Positions 15,093 to 23,971 are shown, counted from the first letter of the stretch. The stretch is DNA of 33,302 bases from an uncultured Clostridia bacterium (GCA_944386145.1 CALWZZ010000005.1:1-33302), one strand, 5' to 3'. Numbers and translations are program-made. Notes: generated by a model from the letters alone, not told the origin.

Positions 15093-16040
15093 TCATATTC
15101 CTTGCAAAATTGTTACAACTAATTGCCAGATACCAAATCCAGCAAATACAATGACACAGCCCGCTACATAAGGAACTAACAATTTTTTTGCTTCTGCTCT
15201 TTCTTCTATTGGAGCTACCATTAATTTTATGCCAATGATTGCTCCTACTATAACAGCAACCGCAACGCCTACAGCTAATAAAATGTTATACATTGTTCTT
15301 GAAAAATTTTGTAAATTATCTGGATCAAGTTTTAATTCTCCTGTTGATGTAAAACGATTTCCATCTGTTATTACTTCTTCTAGACTTTCTTCTGCATTAT
15401 CATTTGAACCTAATTTTGTAGGATAATTATATATTGGAGATTCTGCTGTATCAAAGGCCTCATCATAATCATCATCATATAAATCTGATACTGTCGCACC
15501 ATCTACTTTTTTCTTTAAGACCTCTTTTCCTTCGGTAGGGTAATCAGAAGCATCGATTGTTTCTTTCCATTTATTTCTTAAATCAGTTGATAATCCTGCG
15601 GAATCTGGATTGTTTTTATTCAACCAGTCTCTGATTTCTTCAAGAGACCAATCCATCATCTCTTCTTCATCTAAGTTATCTTTTTGCTCTTCTCCTGATA
15701 TTTGAGTTAGTCTGGTTTGTAGTGCAGTCTTTATCTTTTTCACCGCACTCATCTCTTCATTCGAAATTGTATATACAGGGTCTCCAACTTGTGTTGGCAC
15801 TGTATTCTCACTTTCATACGTTTTTACCTTTGTTAGCCAGTCTTCAGTTTCTTCTCTGTTGAATGATGAAATTCTCTCCTCAACTGCTTTTCGATCATCT
15901 AGATAATCTTGTACAAGGGCTTTTACAAGGGCTTCATCCTCTTTATCCATTGCTTTTACTTCTGTCATACAACACACCAAACATAAAACCATAACCATAC
16001 ATATAAAAATGATTTTCATAAATATTTTATTTCTTATCAT
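15093..16040 (-). CDS. T4SS-pilin-like protein with large N-terminal ectodomain
   Basis: ATG 16040 has GAAGGAGGGG upstream; an in-frame ATG at 16058 lies before that site and is less likely. The 315-residue product has a signal segment (residues about 5-28, ending near EVKA) and roughly 200 charged, helix-prone residues rich in Glu, Asp and Lys. A C-terminal module follows with two membrane helices around GIKLMVAPIEERAEAK and LVPYVAGC. That module is the same as the whole mature part of the two small pilin-like proteins next door. So it is a pilin-type membrane unit carrying an extra extracytoplasmic domain. It could be a tip or adhesin-like subunit, or a scaffold; this is inference. It heads the two-gene pilin operon. 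Confidence 0.75.
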   Translation of the reverse strand: MIRNKIFMKIIFICMVMVLCLVCCMTEVKAMDKEDEALVKALVQDYLDDRKAVEERISSFNREETEDWLTKVKTYESENTVPTQVGDPVYTISNEEMSAVKKIKTALQTRLTQISGEEQKDNLDEEEMMDWSLEEIRDWLNKNNPDSAGLSTDLRNKWKETIDASDYPTEGKEVLKKKVDGATVSDLYDDDYDEAFDTAESPIYNYPTKLGSNDNAEESLEEVITDGNRFTSTGELKLDPDNLQNFSRTMYNILLAVGVAVAVIVGAIIGIKLMVAPIEERAEAKKLLVPYVAGCVIVFAGFGIWQLVVTILQGI

Positions 16041-16081
16041 TGCTTTCCCCTCCTTCATCTCAAAATATCGCTCTTACTATT

Positions 16082-16110
16082 ATTATACTTCATTTTTTCC
16101 GAATTTTCAA
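16082..16110 (-). promoter_or_regulatory. Promoter of the ectodomain pilin operon (TTGAAA-17-TATAAT)
   Basis: On the minus strand TTGAAA (16110-16105) and TATAAT (16087-16082) are 17 nt apart, about 40 nt before the start codon at 16040. A perfect inverted repeat (16155-16162 with 16166-16173) lies 45 nt further upstream. Confidence 0.75.
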
Positions 16111-16185
16111 CTATATTTTCGTATTCTTCACCATGATATGCTTTCTATTTTTTAGAAATATAACATATATTTCCCCCCTTAGTGC

Positions 16186-16229
16186 AAAAAAGAGTTTAGT
16201 TCTTAAAAAAAACTCTAAACTCTTTTTTT
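16186..16229 (-). terminator. Terminator behind tRNA-Ser(GCU)
   Basis: The stem 191-199 with 215-223 (in 16,1xx-16,2xx numbering) is extended by A and T runs on both sides. It lies 16 nt after the CCA end of the tRNA on the minus strand and separates it from the secretion locus. Confidence 0.75.
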
Positions 16230-16244
16230 ATTCTTTATTTTGTT

Positions 16245-16334
16245 TGGCGGAGATGAGAGGGTTCGAACCTCCGCGCCCCTTTCGGGACCTAACTGTTTAG
16301 CAAACAGTCCCCTTCACCACTTGGGTACATCTCC
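16245..16334 (-). tRNA. tRNA-Ser (anticodon GCU)
   Basis: The 90-nt minus-strand sequence folds as a class II tRNA. The acceptor stem is GGAGATG/CATCTCC with discriminator G and encoded CCA. The anticodon stem ACTGT/ACAGT holds the loop TTGCTAA (anticodon GCT). It has a long variable arm and the T-loop GGTTCGAACC. A GCU anticodon with a long variable arm means serine (AGC/AGU codons). Confidence 0.95.
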
Positions 16335-16350
16335 ATATATGTTTTTATAA

Positions 16351-16387
16351 ATAAAAGTTAGATAGTTTAATCTTATCTAACTTTTAT
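16351..16387 (-). terminator. Terminator between the two tRNA-Ser genes
   Basis: A 14-bp stem pairs 16351-16364 with 16374-16387, 6 nt after the CCA of tRNA-Ser(UGA). It ends in a T-rich stretch on the minus strand. It may also be a processing hairpin between two co-transcribed tRNAs. Confidence 0.65.
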
Positions 16388-16392
16388 GTTGT

Positions 16393-16484
<92 letters not shown>

Positions 16485-16516
16485 ATATCTCAGACAAATG
16501 TCCAGCGACAGTATTT

Positions 16517-16545
16517 ATCTTAGCATTTTTAAGAACATTTGTCAA
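16517..16545 (-). promoter_or_regulatory. tRNA-Ser promoter (TTGACA-17-TAAGAT)
   Basis: On the minus strand TTGACA (16545-16540) and TAAGAT (16522-16517) are 17 nt apart. The tRNA begins 33 nt further on. A 9-nt inverted repeat (493-501 with 535-543 in 16.4-16.5 kb) flanks the region and may be chance. Confidence 0.7.
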
Positions 16546-16581
16546 TAGCATTTTCTATATTTTTTGCATTTTCGCGTTTCC

Positions 16582-18066
16582 TTATTCATATATATCGAAA
16601 TCATCTATTTTTCCAATACATTCCATTGTATTTTTAATATATTCTTTTGCTTTTTCCACTTCTTGATAAATAACTTTTTCACTTCCACTATAAATTAAGA
16701 ATTGTGTATTTTTCATTTGTTTTATTTTTTCTATTAATCCATCTTCACCTTGACTACCCAAATTTCCTTTAAGTGGCAAATCAAAATCTCCATTATTTCT
16801 TTTTAATGGTACCATATATAGTGCCGCTTTTTCTGAAAGGACAATCACATTCTTCTCATTATTTTCAATATACTGTATAACCGTTTGATTTTTCTCATAT
16901 TCCTTTTGAGTTATAACACCTCCAAAAAAAGGGTTTTTCCATGAATATGGGTAGCTTTCACTTTCTATTGTATTTTTCCATTCTAACAGATGATATCCTG
17001 AAAAAGCAATTAGCCCTATAATACATATTAAATTTATTACTTTCAAAATTTTATTTATATTTTTTTCAAAATCTTTAAACAAATAATATATACTATATAC
17101 TAAATTGATTACACTAAAATAGATGGCTAGCATAACATGAAATTCGTTAACAATTGGATATGCCATAAATGCAAATATAATAGAGAATATTAATAGTCTT
17201 TTTATAGTTTCTTCCTGTTGTTTTGAAAAACATTTCTTTTTTAAAATGAATATATTGGTAACAATATTGATTCCTATAATACCAACTAAATAAGCTAAAC
17301 TTCTTATTTCAAAAGCTGTGTTTTTATCAGCAAATTCCGATATACTGCCAAATGCGTAATCAAAAAAAGCATATATATTATTATTAAGAAGTAAAATTAA
17401 TAAAAATAGTATTAATCCCAATGCCATAAATGCAAAATATTGTATGCCTTTTTCTATTTTTTCTTCCTTAGAATTATCTGAAACAAGCAAATAAAGAATA
17501 TTTGCAATGATATAATATATTCCTATGGTTTGTTTTGCTAAAAATGTTAAAACACTGATGATTGCTTGTAATATATAATTTTTATGAAATCGTTTACTTG
17601 TTAAAAAATACATTCCTAAAATAGCAATTAACATAGCCATTTGATTATAGTTTCCCCCTGTTCTTAGTAAAGGAAAACTAATTATTTCCGAGAATCCTAA
17701 AGTAATAAATCCCAAAGTAACAAAAAGCGAAATTGGTTTTGATATTCCTAATTTTTTTAGCAATTTATAACAAAGTAAAAAATAGATAGCCATAAAAACA
17801 CAATGACTTATTCTAAAAATAACTAGATTTGCTCCAAAAATACGGAATATAAGTTCTGTACACCAAAAGAACAATGGTGTGTCAATAACATTAAATTCCT
17901 TATATATTTCATATCCATTATATAATTTATATACACTTTGAAAATTCCATATCTCATCTATAGCTAAAATTGACATATTAAGCGTAACGCCTATAGAAAT
18001 ACAGAATATCACAAAAAAGATGATGATATCATCTTTTTCTTTTATTTTGTTAATTATTTTATTCAT
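16582..18066 (-). CDS. GT-C fold membrane glycosyltransferase (PMT/ArnT-like)
   Basis: The 494-residue product is highly hydrophobic with about ten membrane helices. The first extracytoplasmic loop carries LAIDEIWNFQSVYKLYNG and then NVIDTPLFFW, the acidic DE-type motif typical of GT-C glycosyltransferases that use polyprenyl-phosphate sugars (protein mannosyltransferase, ArnT and related). A soluble part of about 120 residues lies at the C terminus. It probably adds a sugar to a surface polymer or protein outside the membrane; donor and acceptor are unknown. ATG 18066 overlaps the stop codon of the DUF4446 gene (TAATG), so the two are coupled. AAAGGA just upstream serves as ribosome site. 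Confidence 0.7.
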   Translation of the reverse strand: MNKIINKIKEKDDIIIFFVIFCISIGVTLNMSILAIDEIWNFQSVYKLYNGYEIYKEFNVIDTPLFFWCTELIFRIFGANLVIFRISHCVFMAIYFLLCYKLLKKLGISKPISLFVTLGFITLGFSEIISFPLLRTGGNYNQMAMLIAILGMYFLTSKRFHKNYILQAIISVLTFLAKQTIGIYYIIANILYLLVSDNSKEEKIEKGIQYFAFMALGLILFLLILLLNNNIYAFFDYAFGSISEFADKNTAFEIRSLAYLVGIIGINIVTNIFILKKKCFSKQQEETIKRLLIFSIIFAFMAYPIVNEFHVMLAIYFSVINLVYSIYYLFKDFEKNINKILKVINLICIIGLIAFSGYHLLEWKNTIESESYPYSWKNPFFGGVITQKEYEKNQTVIQYIENNEKNVIVLSEKAALYMVPLKRNNGDFDLPLKGNLGSQGEDGLIEKIKQMKNTQFLIYSGSEKVIYQEVEKAKEYIKNTMECIGKIDDFDIYE

Positions 18067-18584
18067 TATTCCTTTATCCTATATATATTTTGATTTTCCA
18101 TTGCTTTTTGAATAGCTTGTTGCTCTTCTTCTGAAATAGTATATGTTGATTTTCCATTTTCTACAGGTTTTGCATAAATATTAGACATTTCTCTAGAATA
18201 AATACCATTTAATACTACCCCATTATTCTTTTCATCTAACATGGCAAGTGCAAAACTTAAATCACTTCCTGTATCTTTAAATGCATTGTATCTTACAATT
18301 CCAATTTTTTGTATACAATTTGCCATGTTTGTATCTATTGCATTAATTAGTCCTCGAATTTCCGCATTTTGTTTTTCTACTCTTTCTACTCGATACATGT
18401 AATTTTCAAGGTCTTCTTCTATATTATTTCCGTTCCCTAATTTATTAATAAATGTTTTATATTTTTTATTTATTGAAAATAATTTTACTAGTAAAACAAT
18501 AAAAGCGATTACGAGTATGCATAAAATCACAGATATTACAATTAGAAATGTATCTGTTCTTAAAAAATCCATGAGCATTTCCAT
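18066..18584 (-). CDS. DUF4446 family membrane protein
   Basis: The 172-residue product has one membrane helix (about 12-34), a coiled-coil-like linker and a C-terminal domain with IGIVRYNAFKDTGSDLSFALAMLD, which is the hallmark of the DUF4446 family. Members are common directly downstream of parB in Bacillota; their function is not established. It follows parB by 65 nt on the same strand and overlaps the glycosyltransferase gene by one base. The ATG at 18584 follows AAAGGA at a rather long 12-nt spacing; a second in-frame ATG lies four codons later. Confidence 0.85.
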   Translation of the reverse strand: MEMLMDFLRTDTFLIVISVILCILVIAFIVLLVKLFSINKKYKTFINKLGNGNNIEEDLENYMYRVERVEKQNAEIRGLINAIDTNMANCIQKIGIVRYNAFKDTGSDLSFALAMLDEKNNGVVLNGIYSREMSNIYAKPVENGKSTYTISEEEQQAIQKAMENQNIYRIKE

Positions 18585-18649
18585 TTATTACATCATTCCT
18601 TTCTGAAGTATTCCTTTGGTTAAAATGCCTTATTTTTCAACCTTTTTGT

Positions 18650-19489
18650 CTATTTGATTAATCCTAATATTCTTTCTAAATCATCATTTGATGTGTATTC
18701 TATAATAATTTTTCCTCTTCTTTTTCCTGGGTCTAATCTTACTTTAGAGCCAAAGAAACTTTGGAAATTATCTTCTATACTTTTGTATAAAATATGATTC
18801 CTATCTAATTCTTCTTTTGTTTCTTTTGCTCTTGCTTTTTTCTCAACTTGTCTAACGGTTGCACCTCTTTCTAACATTTGTACAGCTGTTTTATATTGTT
18901 TCTCTGGATCTGTAATCGCTAATAATGCTTTACAGTGTCCTTCTGATAGTTTTCCTTCTTTTGCCATTTCCAATACACGTGGTTCTAGATTTAAAATTCT
19001 GACAATATTCGCAATGGTGCTTCTTCCTTTTCCTAATTTTTTAGCGACTTCTTCTTGTGATAATCCATAATTATCTATTAAGGTTCTAACACCTACCGCT
19101 TTTTCATAAGGATTTAAGTCTTCTCTTTGCATATTTTCAATTAATGAAATTTCTGAGTTGATTCTTTCATTATCTTCTCTAATAATTGCTGGAATTTCTG
19201 TTAATCCTGCTATTTTAGACGCTCTCCATCTTCTTTCTCCTGCAACAATTCCATAATATCCATCTTTTTTTGTAACAACAATTGGTTGAATTAATCCATA
19301 TTCTTTAATAGAATCTGCTAATTCTTCTAATGATTCTTGGTCGAAATTTTTTCTTGGCTGGTCTCTATTAGGCTCAACCTCTGTTATTTTTAAGTTTTTT
19401 AGTGTATCATTTTCTTGCATTTGTTCTTCTTCTGGTGCTGGTCCAAATAGGGCGTCTAGTCCTTTTCCTAATCCTGACATTTTTGCCAT
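18650..19489 (-). CDS. parB: Chromosome partitioning protein ParB (Spo0J)
   Basis: This 279-residue protein has the full ParB layout: an N-terminal CTPase domain with GIVAGERRWRAS, the ENMQREDLNPYEKA box, a helix-turn-helix (LSQEEVAKKLGKGRSTIANI) that reads parS, and a C-terminal dimerisation domain. The start ATG 19489 has TAGGAGGA upstream. ParB loads on parS sites near the origin, spreads as a CTP-dependent clamp and recruits SMC. Noc is a close paralogue, but Noc normally sits between rsmG and parA; here the gene follows parA, so ParB is the better call. I found no full parS in the window. The 109-nt gap to parA holds nothing clear. Confidence 0.95.
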   Translation of the reverse strand: MAKMSGLGKGLDALFGPAPEEEQMQENDTLKNLKITEVEPNRDQPRKNFDQESLEELADSIKEYGLIQPIVVTKKDGYYGIVAGERRWRASKIAGLTEIPAIIREDNERINSEISLIENMQREDLNPYEKAVGVRTLIDNYGLSQEEVAKKLGKGRSTIANIVRILNLEPRVLEMAKEGKLSEGHCKALLAITDPEKQYKTAVQMLERGATVRQVEKKARAKETKEELDRNHILYKSIEDNFQSFFGSKVRLDPGKRRGKIIIEYTSNDDLERILGLIK

Positions 19490-19598
19490 TGTAATTCCTC
19501 CTATCCTATATTTATAATATCAATCCAAATTACGATTTAATTTTAGTAATGACAATTGATAAACTTCCTATGTTATTAAAGTTTCTTGTTTACATAAT

Positions 19599-20387
19599 TT
19601 ATATCATGTGTTTTGCTTTTTTCTCTTCTTCATTGATTTTTAAAAATTCTTTTGCAAATTTCATATATGCCTTTGCCCCTTTTGATTTTGGGTCATATTC
19701 TGTAATTGGCATACCATAGCTTGGTGCTTCACTTAGCCTTACATTCCTTGGTATAACTGTTTTATAGACTTTATCATTAAAATATTTTTTTACTTCTTTT
19801 ACAACCTGATTAGATAGATTTGTTCTAATATCATACATCGTTAATAATGCTCCTTCTATCATAATCTCCTTGTTTAGATGTTTTTTTACTAGATTTACAG
19901 TATTTAGTAGTTGTCCTAATCCTTCCAATGCAAAATATTCACATTGTACAGGTATTAATACACTGTCTGAAGCTGTGAAAGCATTTAATGTGATTAGTCC
20001 CAAAGATGGTGGACAATCAATAAAGATATAATCAAATACATCTTTTACATTTTCTAATTTTTCTTTTAATCTTTGCTCTCTAGACATCATTGATACCAAT
20101 TCTACTTCTGCCCCTGCTAAGTTCATATTTGAAGGACATAACACTAAATTTTTTATGACTGTCTTTTGAAGAGCTTCTCTTATTTCTGTATCATTTACCA
20201 ATATGTCATAAGTAGAAAATTCTACTTCTTTTTCTATTCCCAAACCGCTTGTAGCATTTCCTTGTGGGTCTGCATCGATTAATAACACTTTTTTACCTTT
20301 TTTTGCTAATATAGTACTTAAATTTACGGTTGTTGTTGTCTTTCCAACCCCACCTTTTTGGTTTGCAACTGATATGATTTTTCCCAA
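19599..20387 (-). CDS. parA: Chromosome partitioning ATPase ParA (Soj)
   Basis: The 262-residue protein has the deviant Walker A motif QKGGVGKTTTTVN near the N terminus, the A' motif LIDADPQGNATSGLG and the Walker B-type region IFIDCPPSLG. Start codon is TTG 20387, supported by GGAGG with a 9-nt spacing; there is no closer ATG. ParA binds DNA nonspecifically when ATP-bound and interacts with ParB; in Bacillus-type bacteria Soj also regulates DnaA. The gene is transcribed from its own promoter at 20448-20476 and precedes parB. Confidence 0.96.
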   Translation of the reverse strand: MGKIISVANQKGGVGKTTTTVNLSTILAKKGKKVLLIDADPQGNATSGLGIEKEVEFSTYDILVNDTEIREALQKTVIKNLVLCPSNMNLAGAEVELVSMMSREQRLKEKLENVKDVFDYIFIDCPPSLGLITLNAFTASDSVLIPVQCEYFALEGLGQLLNTVNLVKKHLNKEIMIEGALLTMYDIRTNLSNQVVKEVKKYFNDKVYKTVIPRNVRLSEAPSYGMPITEYDPKSKGAKAYMKFAKEFLKINEEEKKAKHMI

Positions 20388-20447
20388 AATTCTTCGCCTC
20401 CATTTATAGTTAACATTTACTCTTTTGTTTATTTATGTTCTACTATA

Positions 20448-20476
20448 ATCATATATAAAGATAAAAAAAAAGTCAA
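20448..20476 (-). promoter_or_regulatory. parA promoter (TTGACT-17-TATGAT)
   Basis: On the minus strand TTGACT (20476-20471) and TATGAT (20453-20448) are 17 nt apart. The -35 element is part of the terminator hairpin behind rsmG. Confidence 0.65.
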
Positions 20477-20506
20477 TAAAAATCTGCAATTTTTTTGACT
20501 TTTTTT
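20465..20506 (-). terminator. rsmG terminator
   Basis: A 12-bp stem (20465-20476 with 20495-20506) containing AGTCAA/TTGACT, with A and T runs outside, begins 14 nt after the rsmG stop codon. On the minus strand it ends in a long T run. Confidence 0.75.
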
Positions 20507-20520
20507 CTTTTATTTTTTCT

Positions 20521-21246
20521 TTAATTATAAAGCGGATCTTTTGAAGGTGTACCAGGCTTTCTAGGATATTTTGATGGGGTTAACTTTCTTTTTTCTATAA
20601 GAATAATATTTCTTTTATTATCACTTTTTGGAAGTATAAATGTATCCACTTTTTGAATTTTCCCTCCTAGTATATCTATTGCCTTTTGACTTTTTGAAAA
20701 TTCTTCTTCTATTTCGGCTCCCTTCATGCAAATGCTAATTCCTCCAACCTTAACCATTGGTAACATATATTCTGAAAGTGTCGTTAAGTTCGCTACCGCT
20801 CTTGAAGTCGCGATATCGTAGCTTTCTCTATATTTACGATTTTTACCATATTCTTCAATCCTAGCATGAACTGTCTCTATTTTTTTTAATCCCAGCTGAT
20901 TGATTACTTCTTCTAAAAAGTGAATTCTCTTATTTAAAGAATCTAATAATGTAACTTCTATATCTGGTCTCATAATTTTTACTGGTATGCCAGGAAAACC
21001 TGCACCTGTTCCTATATCAATTAATGTCTTATTTTTATCAATATACTTTAAAATTGTTACAGAATCTATGAAATGTTTTAATATAATTTCTTTTGGCTCA
21101 ACAATTGCCGTCAAATTCATTTTTTCATTCCATTCCAATAATAGTTGCATATATTGATAAAATTGTTGCAATTGTTCCTCTGTAAACTCTATACTAATTT
21201 CTTTTCCATATTCTATCATTAAATCAAAAAACGTTTTTCGTTCCAT
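20521..21246 (-). CDS. rsmG: 16S rRNA (guanine-N7) methyltransferase RsmG (GidB)
   Basis: The 241-residue product has the family's N-terminal helices (LLLEWNEKMNLTAI), the SAM-binding motif LIDIGTGAGFPGIPVKI and the SRAVANL segment, and ends with PRKPGTPSKDPL as usual. RsmG methylates N7 of G527 in 16S rRNA (E. coli numbering). Start ATG 21246; the sequence upstream (TTTCTTTCC complement) gives a GGAAA-type site. The gene follows mnmG in the standard order, but a large hairpin repeat fills the 186 nt between them. Confidence 0.95.
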   Translation of the reverse strand: MERKTFFDLMIEYGKEISIEFTEEQLQQFYQYMQLLLEWNEKMNLTAIVEPKEIILKHFIDSVTILKYIDKNKTLIDIGTGAGFPGIPVKIMRPDIEVTLLDSLNKRIHFLEEVINQLGLKKIETVHARIEEYGKNRKYRESYDIATSRAVANLTTLSEYMLPMVKVGGISICMKGAEIEEEFSKSQKAIDILGGKIQKVDTFILPKSDNKRNIILIEKRKLTPSKYPRKPGTPSKDPLYN

Positions 21247-21267
21247 TTCCTTTTTCCTTTCTTGGTC

Positions 21268-21411
21268 AATTTGGTCAAATGGGGACGTGCCAAAATGGAC
21301 AATTTTTGTTCAAAAGGGACAGACCTTATTATTTAATTATATATAATTTTTAAGGCCTGTCCCTTTTGAACAAAAATTGTCCATTTTGGCACGTCCCCAA
21401 TTAACCAAATT
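21268..21411. repeat. Long inverted repeat (REP/MITE-like hairpin) between mnmG and rsmG
   Basis: Arms 21281-21322 and 21357-21398 are perfect reverse complements (42 bp). The stem extends inward by another 5 bp after one mismatch, and outward to about 21268 and 21411 with three mismatches. The loop is AT-rich. The arms contain GGGGACGTGCC and CAAAAGGGACAG and are richer in G+C than the surroundings. No protein is encoded. The form suggests a palindromic repetitive element, mobilised in trans, that landed in the mnmG-rsmG operon. Confidence 0.85.
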
Positions 21412-21432
21412 TCTCCTTTCCTTTAACAATTT

Positions 21433-23307
21433 CTATTTTTCTTTCAATTGTTGCAAATAAATTAAAAGCACAGATACATCAGCTGGTGAAACCCCTGAGA
21501 TCCTTGAAGCTTGTCCAATAGAGTGTGGTTTAAATTTATTTAATTTTTGTCTTCCTTCTAAACTAATTCCTTTAATTGTTTCATAGTCGATTTCTTCTGG
21601 TAAGATTTTTTCTTCTAATTTTTTAAATTTTTGTACTTGTTCTTCTTGTAATTTGATATATCCTTCATATTTTACTTGTATTTCTACTTCTTCTTGTTCT
21701 TGCTTAGAAAGTTTTGGTCTATTTTCATCAATTTCTGCCAATTTTTCATAGGTTAGTTCTGGTCTTTTTAATAATTCAGACATTTTTGTACCTGTTGTTA
21801 ATGCTGAAGTTCCTTGTTTTTCAAGAAATTCATTGACTTTTTCTGTTGGTTTTACAATACATTTTTTTAATCTTTCTTTTTCTTTCTCAATATTTTCTTT
21901 CTTATTTAAAAATCTTTTATATCGTTCGTCTGATATTAGCCCAATTTCATGGCCAATTTCTGTTAAACGTAAATCTGCATTGTCTTGTCTTAAAAGTAGC
22001 CTATATTCTGCCCTAGAGGTCATCATTCTGTATGGTTCATTGGTTCCTTTTGTTGCAATATCATCTATTAAAACCCCAATATATGCTTGTGACCTATCTA
22101 AAATTAATGGTTCTTTTCCTTTTATTTTTTGTGTGGCATTAATTCCTGCAATTAATCCTTGTGCAGCTGCTTCTTCATAGCCAGACGTGCCATTAATTTG
22201 TCCTGCCATAAACAAACCGTCTATTCCTTTATATTCCAAGGAAAGTTTTAAGTTAGATGGGTCTATACAATCATATTCAATGGCATATGCTGGTCTTGTA
22301 AATTCTGCATGTTCTAAGCCTGGTATTGTTCTATAAAGAGCAATTTGTACATCTTCTGGTAAAGAGGAACTCATTCCTTGTATGTACATTTCTTCTGTGT
22401 CTAAGCCAACAGGCTCTACAAAAGCTTGATGTCTTGGCTTATCGCTAAATCTAACCACCTTATCTTCAATAGATGGACAATATCTAGGACCTGTCCCTTC
22501 TATTTTTCCTGCATATAATGGAGATCTGTGTAGATTATCTCTTATAATTTTATGTGTTTTTTCATTTGTATATGTTAAATAACAATCTACTTGCTCAAAT
22601 TCTTTTGGTTCATCTTCAAATGAAAATGCTTCAATTCCTTGATCTCCCTTTTGTACTTCCATTTTGCTAAAATCAATACTTCTTCTATTAATTCTCGCTG
22701 GTGTTCCTGTTTTAAACCTTACTAGAGGAATTCCTAAGTTTTTTAATACATCTGATAATTGATTAGCAGCTGCTACCCCATCTGGTCCGCTTTCTTTTGA
22801 AAATTCTCCAATAAAAATTTTTCCTTTTAAGTATGTACCTGTTGCTAAGATGACGGCTTTTACGCGATAGACCGCTCCAACATCTGTCTTAATCGCTTTT
22901 ACTTTTCCGTTGTCAACAAGGATATCTACTACCTCCCCTTGTTTTACTTCTAGATTTTCTTGTTTCTCTAAAGTATGTTTCATTTCTGCTTGATATTTTT
23001 TTCTGTCTGCTTGTGCTCTTAGTGAATGTACTGCTGGTCCCTTAGATGTGTTTAACATTTTGATTTGTATCATTGTCTTATCAATATTCTTTCCCATCTC
23101 TCCGCCTAAAGCATCGATCTCTCTTACAAGATGTCCTTTGGAGCTTCCTCCAATATGTGGGTTACATGGCATATTGGCAATAGCTTCTAAACTAATTGAA
23201 AATATTAATGTTTTCATTCCTAATCTTGCTGCTGCAAGTGCTGCCTCACAGCCAGCATGGCCGGCTCCTACAACCGCTATATCATATTCTCCTGCATCAT
23301 ATTCCAT
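21433..23307 (-). CDS. mnmG: tRNA uridine 5-carboxymethylaminomethyl modification enzyme MnmG (GidA)
   Basis: The 624-residue protein is full length. It has the N-terminal FAD site ([22 protein letters not shown]), the family signature [11 protein letters not shown] and the C-terminal region [13 protein letters not shown]. With MnmE it modifies the wobble uridine C5 of certain tRNAs. Start ATG 23307 is preceded by AAAGGAGA. Its partner mnmE lies upstream on the same strand, separated by an unusually long 664-nt gap. Confidence 0.97.
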   Translation of the reverse strand: MEYDAGEYDIAVVGAGHAGCEAALAAARLGMKTLIFSISLEAIANMPCNPHIGGSSKGHLVREIDALGGEMGKNIDKTMIQIKMLNTSKGPAVHSLRAQADRKKYQAEMKHTLEKQENLEVKQGEVVDILVDNGKVKAIKTDVGAVYRVKAVILATGTYLKGKIFIGEFSKESGPDGVAAANQLSDVLKNLGIPLVRFKTGTPARINRRSIDFSKMEVQKGDQGIEAFSFEDEPKEFEQVDCYLTYTNEKTHKIIRDNLHRSPLYAGKIEGTGPRYCPSIEDKVVRFSDKPRHQAFVEPVGLDTEEMYIQGMSSSLPEDVQIALYRTIPGLEHAEFTRPAYAIEYDCIDPSNLKLSLEYKGIDGLFMAGQINGTSGYEEAAAQGLIAGINATQKIKGKEPLILDRSQAYIGVLIDDIATKGTNEPYRMMTSRAEYRLLLRQDNADLRLTEIGHEIGLISDERYKRFLNKKENIEKEKERLKKCIVKPTEKVNEFLEKQGTSALTTGTKMSELLKRPELTYEKLAEIDENRPKLSKQEQEEVEIQVKYEGYIKLQEEQVQKFKKLEEKILPEEIDYETIKGISLEGRQKLNKFKPHSIGQASRISGVSPADVSVLLIYLQQLKEK

Positions 23308-23971
23308 TTATGTTTTTCTCCTTTCTTTGATTGAAAAATTATTGCAATTTTTACTGTTCCTATTTTATTTTTTTCATTCCCTGTGAAACAGAAAGTTATG
23401 TTTTGTTAATTATATTTTTTAATTTTTACTTTTTGGTAAATTGATTTTTTGAGCACCGCCTGACAGGCGACCTTTTGTTCTGCGAACAAGGTATACATAA
23501 CACATTAATTTTATGGAGCGATTTGCTAAAGTTCGCTATTTTACTTGCTTTGCTCGATTTTTGTTCGCCCCTTGTTTACCTTTATTTGTGCGTAAATTTT
23601 TTAAACTTTTTTGTTCTTTTTTTACTATTTTTTATGAAATATTTGTTCTTTTTTCTTATTTTTTATGAACATTTTATTCTAACTATTAGTTATACTTTTA
23701 ATGTATTTTTCATTTTAAAATAATTATCTGGTTTTATCAAAAATATACCTTTTATATTTTAATGTTATTTTTCTCCCTTTTATTTTTTACATTACCAAAA
23801 ATGTAAAATTGTATCTAATATATTTTTAAATATCATATACATGTATTTTTATTATTTTACTTTATTTGCTCTTAAAATCAATTTTAATCGTTTTTTACTT
23901 TTTATGTATAAAATTATACTAGAAGAATTTCTTTTTGCTTTATTTTTTGTTTTCGGCATAAATTTTGTCAA
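23308..23971. other. Intergenic region between mnmE and mnmG, no gene seen
   Basis: These 664 nt hold no convincing coding frame. Most is extremely AT-rich. The stretch at about 23450-23580 is visibly richer in G+C and carries small hairpins: CGCCTG/CAGGCG at 23456-23470 and TTGTTC/GAACAA around 23474-23488. The sequence CTGTGAAACAG near 23381 shares half of a parS site only. Confidence 0.5.

Noticed and set aside
23376..23391. Possible parS site near mnmG
   Set aside because: Only the right half (GTGAAACA) fits the TGTTTCACGTGAAACA consensus; the left half has five mismatches. No full parS was seen in the window.
23475..23723. Hydrophobic plus-strand open frame in the mnmE-mnmG gap
   Set aside because: Its Phe/Leu content comes from T-rich DNA; there is no ribosome site and no family resemblance.
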